Positions 5,464 through 9,758 of a stretch of DNA of 9,758 bases are shown piece after piece. The notes under the pieces were generated by a model, which saw only the letters and a program-made list of their open reading frames with translations, had not been told where the DNA came from and searched no databases. Numbering within the stretch: position 1 is the first letter of the stretch; each line of letters opens with the position of its first letter. Both the position numbers and the translations under genes were made by a program. The DNA comes from UBA1413 sp964461455 (lineage in GTDB: Bacteria; Bacteroidota; Bacteroidia; Bacteroidales; Prolixibacteraceae), in assembly GCA_964461455.1 (NCBI GenBank), contig CAYWUJ010000066.1, positions 1-9,758 of the forward strand, written 5' to 3'.

Positions 5464-6684
5464 ATGATGGATATCCAAAAGATCAGGCAGCAGTTTCCGG
5501 TCCTTAAGCAGGAAGTATACGGCAAACCGGTGGTTTACCTCGACAGTGCTGCCTCTACCCAGAAAAATATTGACGTTCTTCTGGCCGAAAGACATGTGAC
5601 CATTGACTTTTACGGGAATATCCACAGGGCGGCGCATTACATGGCCGACAAGACCACCGAAGTCTTCGAGGGCGTGCGCGACCAGGTGATGCGCTTCATC
5701 AACGCCGCAAGCAGGGAAGAGATCATCTTCACCAAGGGCACCACGGAGAGCATCAACCTGGTGGCTTTCTCCTTCGGGGAAGCCTTTGTCGGGGAGGGCG
5801 ATGAAATCATCATCTCAGAAATGGAACACCACTCCAATATTGTACCCTGGCAGATGATGGCGCAGCGCCGGGGAGCCCGTATCATCCCCTGGGCCTTTTC
5901 CGACAGTGGGGAACTCGACCTGCAGGAATTGCAGACGCTGATGACCCCCAAAACCCGTATGGTGGCCGTTTGCCACGTCTCCAATGTGCTGGGAACCATC
6001 AACCCGGTCAGGGAAATCACCGCCCTGGCCCATTCCCGGGGAGTGAAGGTCCTCATTGACGGAGCCCAGGCAGTCCAGCACTTGGCCGTCGATGTGCAGG
6101 ACCTGGATGCCGATTTCTACGCCTTCTCATCACATAAAATGTATGGCCCCAACGGCGTGGGCGTCCTTTATGGTAAGAAAGAACTCCTGGAAGCCATACC
6201 CCCTTACCAGGGGGGAGGGGAGATGATCAGCCAGGTCAGCTTCCGGGGAACCACATACAATGAACTCCCCTACAAGTTCGAGGCCGGAACACCCCATATT
6301 ACCGGGGTCGCCGGAATGGGAGCCGCCCTGTCGTTCCTCACAACTCTGGGATTTAACCCTATCGGGGCCCATGAAAAAGAACTCCTTGAAATGATCACTT
6401 CCATGCTGCTTCAGATTCCCGGAATGACCATTTATGGTAACAGCGCCCTGAAATCAGGAGTCGTCTCCTTCAATATCGAAGGCATCCATCCCTACGACGC
6501 CGGAATGCTGCTCGACAAGATGGGGATTGCCTTACGAACGGGACATCATTGCGCCGATCCGGTGATGGAACATTACCAGATCCCGGGGACCATACGCGCC
6601 AGTTTTGGCGTTTATAACACTCCGGAAGAGATCGACAGGCTGGCGGAAGCCCTTAAAAAGACGATCGCCTTATTGAAACCCTGA
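5464..6684 (+). CDS. sufS: Cysteine desulfurase SufS
   Basis: SufS is a PLP-dependent type II cysteine desulfurase. It converts cysteine to alanine and holds the sulfur as a persulfide for transfer to SufB, usually through SufE or SufU. The 406-residue product has GTTESINLVAF (92-102) in the PLP phosphate region. It also has EHHSN with H123, DGAQAVQH with D199 and Q202, the Schiff-base lysine K225 in SSHKMYGPNG, and the persulfide cysteine C363 in RTGHHCADP. These match K226 and C364 of E. coli SufS with an offset of one. The start is ATG 5464 or the adjacent ATG 5467; the sequence does not separate them. No Shine-Dalgarno sequence is visible, and the 4-bp gap to sufD suggests translational coupling. 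It is the last recognised suf gene; no sufE or sufU follows. Confidence 0.96.
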   Translation: MMDIQKIRQQFPVLKQEVYGKPVVYLDSAASTQKNIDVLLAERHVTIDFYGNIHRAAHYMADKTTEVFEGVRDQVMRFINAASREEIIFTKGTTESINLVAFSFGEAFVGEGDEIIISEMEHHSNIVPWQMMAQRRGARIIPWAFSDSGELDLQELQTLMTPKTRMVAVCHVSNVLGTINPVREITALAHSRGVKVLIDGAQAVQHLAVDVQDLDADFYAFSSHKMYGPNGVGVLYGKKELLEAIPPYQGGGEMISQVSFRGTTYNELPYKFEAGTPHITGVAGMGAALSFLTTLGFNPIGAHEKELLEMITSMLLQIPGMTIYGNSALKSGVVSFNIEGIHPYDAGMLLDKMGIALRTGHHCADPVMEHYQIPGTIRASFGVYNTPEEIDRLAEALKKTIALLKP

Positions 6685-6700
6685 CGTCGTGACGGGTTTT
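6676..6700 (+). terminator. Weak hairpin over the sufS stop, possible attenuator
   Basis: AAACCC (6676-6681) pairs with GGGTTT (6694-6699) around a 12-nt loop that contains the sufS stop codon. TTTT and then a run of A follow, just before the transporter ATG. The 6-bp stem with four T is a poor terminator. It could lower expression of the next gene relative to suf, or be chance. Confidence 0.25.
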
Positions 6701-6705
6701 AAAAA

Positions 6706-7773
6706 ATGATGGCGCCCCGGAGAAGAAATACCGTTGAGAATAACGCGATAAACATAAACTTTCTGAGGAATAGACTGAAAATAACCCGTTTTTTCCCCGA
6801 TCCCTTTATTGTGGGGCTGATGCTCATGATTATCCTGGCCTGGCTGGTACCGGGGGTGGGAATGGGTAACCATCGCCCCGATCTGTCGATGGTCATCGAC
6901 TTGGGCATATTCCTGATCTTTTTCTTTTACGGGCTGAAGCTCAATCCTGAGAAAATCAGACTGGGCATGAGCAACTGGAGGATGCATTCGGTCATCCAGC
7001 TCACTACGTTCCTCCTCTTTCCCCTTCTGGTGCTCCCCTTCTATCCTGTGGCGAAAGGCACCTCCCTGGAACTTCTCTGGTTGGCGCTCTTTTTCATGGC
7101 AGCGCTTCCCTCCACGGTCTCCTCCTCGGTAGTCATGGTCAGCATGGCCGGGGGAAATATCCCCGGGGCTATTTTCAATGCCAGCATTTCAGGGATGATA
7201 GGCATCCTGGTCACCCCCTTGTGGATGGGACTCTTCCTGTCACGGGGCGCCGGCGAGTTTGACTTAACGGGAATTCTTTTTCAGCTGATCCTCCAGATCA
7301 TCCTCCCCGTGATGCTGGGATTGCTGTTGCACCGCTTTGCCGGGAAATGGGTGAGCCGGCACATGCGACAACTCTCACGCTTTGACCAGCTGATCATCCT
7401 CCTCATTGTGTATGAATCTTTCAGCTCTTCCTTCCTTTCCGGAATGTTCCGGTCGGTGAGCCTGCAGCTGTTGGCCCTCCTCATGGCGGTGACCATAGCC
7501 CTTTTCTTTGCGGTTTTTGTCATCACCGGTTGGGTCTCCGACCGGCTGGGATTCAGCAGGGAGGATAAAATCACCACCCGGTTTGCCGGATCTAAAAAAT
7601 CGCTGGTCCACGGCTCTGTCTTTGCCGCGCTTCTCTTTTCGGGAACGGGCGGTATCGGCCTTTACCTGCTTCCCATTATGATATACCATGCCTTCCAGCT
7701 CTTCTATATCAGCATGGTCGCCCGCAGAATGGGCAGGGAAACGGTGGTCTCACAAAAGGAAAGGAGGAGCTAA
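6706..7773 (+). CDS. SBF-like membrane transporter (YfeH / SLC10A7 type)
   Basis: This is a hydrophobic 355-residue protein with about nine to ten membrane segments, for example near 34-50, 62-77, 95-112, 121-138, 160-178, 188-208, 226-240, 254-275 and 300-337. It resembles E. coli YfeH and the SBF-like group (PF13593). Shared features are a DPF near the N-terminus, FFFYGLKL (72-79), LPSTVSSSVVMVSMAGGN (134-151), FDQLIILLIVYESF (226-239), FAGSKKSL (293-300) and the LPIMIYHAFQL ending (322-332). The wider BART superfamily includes bile acid:sodium symporters. The substrate of this subgroup is unsettled; human SLC10A7 is tied to calcium regulation. Two adjacent ATGs (6706 and 6709) are possible starts; the roughly 30-residue basic, polar N-terminus is longer than in YfeH. 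It lies 21 bp after sufS on the same strand, so co-transcription is likely, but a role in Fe-S assembly is not established. Confidence 0.88.
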   Translation: MMAPRRRNTVENNAININFLRNRLKITRFFPDPFIVGLMLMIILAWLVPGVGMGNHRPDLSMVIDLGIFLIFFFYGLKLNPEKIRLGMSNWRMHSVIQLTTFLLFPLLVLPFYPVAKGTSLELLWLALFFMAALPSTVSSSVVMVSMAGGNIPGAIFNASISGMIGILVTPLWMGLFLSRGAGEFDLTGILFQLILQIILPVMLGLLLHRFAGKWVSRHMRQLSRFDQLIILLIVYESFSSSFLSGMFRSVSLQLLALLMAVTIALFFAVFVITGWVSDRLGFSREDKITTRFAGSKKSLVHGSVFAALLFSGTGGIGLYLLPIMIYHAFQLFYISMVARRMGRETVVSQKERRS

Positions 7774-7798
7774 CACCGGGAGATGGGTGCGTGACAGG

Positions 7799-8488
7799 CT
7801 ATTCGCTGATGTCAATCAGCTCCATGGAGCTTTCCACTTCCCCTTTCTTGTTGTAGCTGACCGACTTGACCACCCCCAGGTTGTAGGCGTACCACTCGGC
7901 ACTTTTGGAATTCACTTTCACCCCCAGGACCACTGAGTTGACATCGCTGGTCAGCTTAAAGGCGTTAAAGGACCTTCCCTTGACATTGATCTCTTCGATG
8001 GCCTCTACTTTCCGGTTGGTGACATTGGCGCTCATTTTCATGTTGATGAATCCCATTTTCATGGATATCTGAACATTGGCGTCGGGGAGCGACATCCCCG
8101 GAACGGGAACCAAAGGTAACTCCATGTTATTGCCGGTCACTTCCATGGCAGGCGCCGCTCCTCCTTCTGCCTGGGGAAAGGCTGCCTTGTTGATGAATTT
8201 GCTCATGTCAAAAATCATCTGGTCACCGCGTTTCTTAATGGTCACCTCATCGATGTACTGCTGCTCTTCCTTGGCATCGAGCATCTCTATCTGGTAAGTG
8301 ATGTCCATATCGCTGCCCATCTTTTTGACTTCCTTGATGGTGTACAGCACTTTTCCTGTGGGCTTGCCCTTTTTGTCGTAGTTCTCATAGGTCAGCCGGG
8401 TTCCCTCTTTCGAAGGGAAAAAGATGTTTTGTGACGACAGGGTGAGAGAGGCCAGAATCACCACCATCAAAAGGAGATAACGTTTCAT
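7799..8488 (-). CDS. Secreted DUF3108/TapB-like protein
   Basis: The 229-residue protein starts with a clear Sec signal peptide (KR, then a hydrophobic stretch to about residue 17, then LSSQ). No lipobox cysteine is present, so it is probably periplasmic or otherwise exported. The mature part begins FFPSKEGTRLTYENYDKKGKPTGKVLYTIKEV, and later reads NSKSAEWYAYNLGVVKSVSYNKKGEVESSMELIDI. This is the pattern of Bacteroidota DUF3108-like/TapB proteins, beta-rich exported proteins with no known biochemical role. There is a short Ala/Gly/Pro-rich stretch near residues 107-117. The ATG at 8488 is placed by the signal peptide. Only 25 bp separate it from the convergent transporter gene, so the two transcripts probably overlap. 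Upstream the DNA is AT-rich. TATCTTGC on - near 8538-8545 resembles a -7 box only partly. Confidence 0.75.
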   Translation of the reverse strand: MKRYLLLMVVILASLTLSSQNIFFPSKEGTRLTYENYDKKGKPTGKVLYTIKEVKKMGSDMDITYQIEMLDAKEEQQYIDEVTIKKRGDQMIFDMSKFINKAAFPQAEGGAAPAMEVTGNNMELPLVPVPGMSLPDANVQISMKMGFINMKMSANVTNRKVEAIEEINVKGRSFNAFKLTSDVNSVVLGVKVNSKSAEWYAYNLGVVKSVSYNKKGEVESSMELIDISE

Positions 8489-8705
8489 AATCTCGTTAAT
8501 TTAAGTTTATTATTGATTAGGGTATTATCTAAATGCAAGATATGACATTATTGTTAACCAATCAGTTTTTTGGTCAGAAATTTTCTTGTCGGGGGGTGCC
8601 GTGACGAGGGAGGTGGGATACAGGAATGTTGGTTGACGAGTGGGTAACTATAAGGTGGTCATACAACTGCGCTTCAGGGCCTGGGGTGACCTCTGCGGAA
8701 GTTTT
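8489..8705. other. Intergenic region between two minus-strand genes
   Basis: The 217-bp gap has an AT-rich half (8489-8580) that probably carries the promoter of the DUF3108-like gene, and a G-rich half (8580-8705). I see no strong terminator after the 8706 stop, no RNA gene and no repeat. Confidence 0.5.
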
Positions 8706-9758
8706 TCAGGGGACCATCATTTTGAAGATCCGGTTCCACAGTGCTTCATTCCGGCTGAGCTGTGACAGTCTTCCGAAAGCCAGGTTATAGCCTGAGGTCT
8801 CGCTGAATTCAGAGCCGGGGGCCATGGACCATTCCACGACAAGAAGCTGGATCGAGGAGGCTGGTTGGGTGGTGTCGATGATGTTCCTGCTGATTCTCAC
8901 CAGCGGTCTTGAACCGCTGAACCCGGCCGGGGTGAGTCCCGACACGTTGTTCTCCTCGATACTGGACCACCAGGCCTGGCTTTTCCTTTCGTGAGGTGAC
9001 ATGGCATTCATCTCGGCTTTCAGTTTGCGCACTGCCTCTCTCCACGAGTTGAGCATGATGTTCTGGTCGACATGGCCGTCATTCTGCCCGGTATGATCGC
9101 CCTGCTGGTTCCCGGCGGCAGAAATCCCGGCCTCAAGATAAGCCTGCATCAGTTTGTCGGCCAACTCGGGGTCCATTTTTCTGATTTTTTCCAGCTCGTT
9201 TATAAACTTCTGCCGACCGGGGTCACCCGCGGGCGTCGTTTTATTTTCTGAGGATGGCGGTCCCGGTTGGACTCCCTTTTTTTCCACCTTCTCTATGGAA
9301 TTCTGAAAGAAACTGATGAGGGTAAGGATGAAATCCTCACGTGTGACGGGGGTGAAGAGGGGAAGGTCGTGCTTTTTGACGGCTACCACTCTGTAAGGCA
9401 CCGTAATACGGTCCATTTCAGGATGTCCGAAAAAATCGCCGGTGATGCGGGGTTCCACGTAGATGTCGTTGATCACGGGGGGACCAGCCAGTTTCGCGGG
9501 GTTATTGAGGTAAATGGTTATACGTGCGTCGGGGGAGGGTTCCCAGGCGGGCACAGAATCCCTGGCCAGGGTAGCGTAAATTCCGGTCTCCAGTTCCGCA
9601 GCAATCCCCTTATTCCTGGGGTGAATACCAGGAAGGGGGGCTACGGAAGCCCTGTAGGTGATCTTCATCCCCCGGGGTGAACTTAAAAGCTCATCTTCCC
9701 TGAAAAAGGTTATACACTCTTCGAGTCTCTTTTTCAGCTGGGAGACCTGGGAAGGGGA
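8706..9758 (-). CDS. Unrecognised protein, 5' end beyond the window
   Basis: The frame is open from the right edge to TGA at 8706-8708, giving 350 visible residues. An ATG at 9668 (visible residue 31) could be a start. The 30 codons before it are also open and encode a charged, helix-like stretch (QLKKRLEECITFFRED), and the ATG has only a G-run upstream, so I favour a longer gene cut by the window. The first part, to about residue 155, contains ARITIYLNN, ITVPYRVVAVKKHDLPLF and PVTREDFILTLISFF. A Pro/Ser/Thr-rich linker follows (GPPSSENKTTPAGDPG), then a charged helix (KFINELEKIRKMDPELADKLM) and a Gly/Gln/Asp/His-rich linker (NQQGDHTGQNDGHVDQN). A C-terminal domain contains SIQLLVVEWSMAPGSEF. 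It looks like a two-domain protein with flexible joins. I do not recognise the family and assign no function. Confidence 0.7.
   Translation of the reverse strand, partial: SPSQVSQLKKRLEECITFFREDELLSSPRGMKITYRASVAPLPGIHPRNKGIAAELETGIYATLARDSVPAWEPSPDARITIYLNNPAKLAGPPVINDIYVEPRITGDFFGHPEMDRITVPYRVVAVKKHDLPLFTPVTREDFILTLISFFQNSIEKVEKKGVQPGPPSSENKTTPAGDPGRQKFINELEKIRKMDPELADKLMQAYLEAGISAAGNQQGDHTGQNDGHVDQNIMLNSWREAVRKLKAEMNAMSPHERKSQAWWSSIEENNVSGLTPAGFSGSRPLVRISRNIIDTTQPASSIQLLVVEWSMAPGSEFSETSGYNLAFGRLSQLSRNEALWNRIFKMMVP

Noticed and set aside
7818..7831. Perfect 14-bp palindrome AGCTCCATGGAGCT
   Set aside because: It lies inside the coding region of the DUF3108-like gene and encodes its SSMEL segment. 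As a + strand terminator it has only a 5-bp stem and three T, so it is not called as one.

Overview
The window looks like a chromosomal segment from a member of the Bacteroidota, probably Bacteroidales-like. Three things point there. The left edge carries the end of a protein with a type IX secretion (T9SS) type A sorting domain. The candidate promoters match the Bacteroidota consensus (TTG or TTTG, about 20 nt, TAnnTTTG). Most genes lack a Shine-Dalgarno sequence. Genus cannot be read from the sequence.

Layout: (1) 1-222, the C-terminal tail of a T9SS cargo protein on +. (2) 223-604, a 382-bp gene-free gap between two convergent genes, with several hairpins, including a perfect 10-bp-stem terminator that can work in both directions, and a possible leftward promoter that could make a roughly 85-nt RNA. 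(3) 605-1642, thiL (thiamine-monophosphate kinase) on -. (4) 1643-1780, a divergent promoter region in which the thiL and sufB promoters appear to overlap. (5) 1781-6684, a sufB-sufC-sufD-sufS iron-sulfur cluster assembly operon on +. (6) 6706-7773, a YfeH/SLC10A7-type (SBF-like) membrane transporter, 21 bp after sufS and probably co-transcribed. (7) 7799-8488, a secreted DUF3108/TapB-like protein on -, convergent with the transporter. (8) 8706-9758, an unrecognised protein on -, cut by the right edge.

How the genes work together: SufS is the PLP cysteine desulfurase that supplies persulfide sulfur. SufB, SufC and SufD form the SufBC2D ATP-dependent scaffold on which the cluster is built. The catalytic and scaffold residues known from E. 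coli are all present. Neither sufE/sufU (sulfur shuttle) nor sufA (carrier) is in the window.

The most unusual feature is in the sufB-sufC spacer. Nine uninterrupted 8-bp tandem units (consensus GAAYAYCA) run directly into sufC, so that the last A of the last unit is the A of the sufC ATG. Three 7-bp CTTGAGT-type units lie just before them. Other points of interest are a four-cysteine tail on SufD, the overlapping divergent promoters, and the possible small RNA in the left gap. No clearly new multi-gene system is visible; most of the window is ordinary core metabolism.
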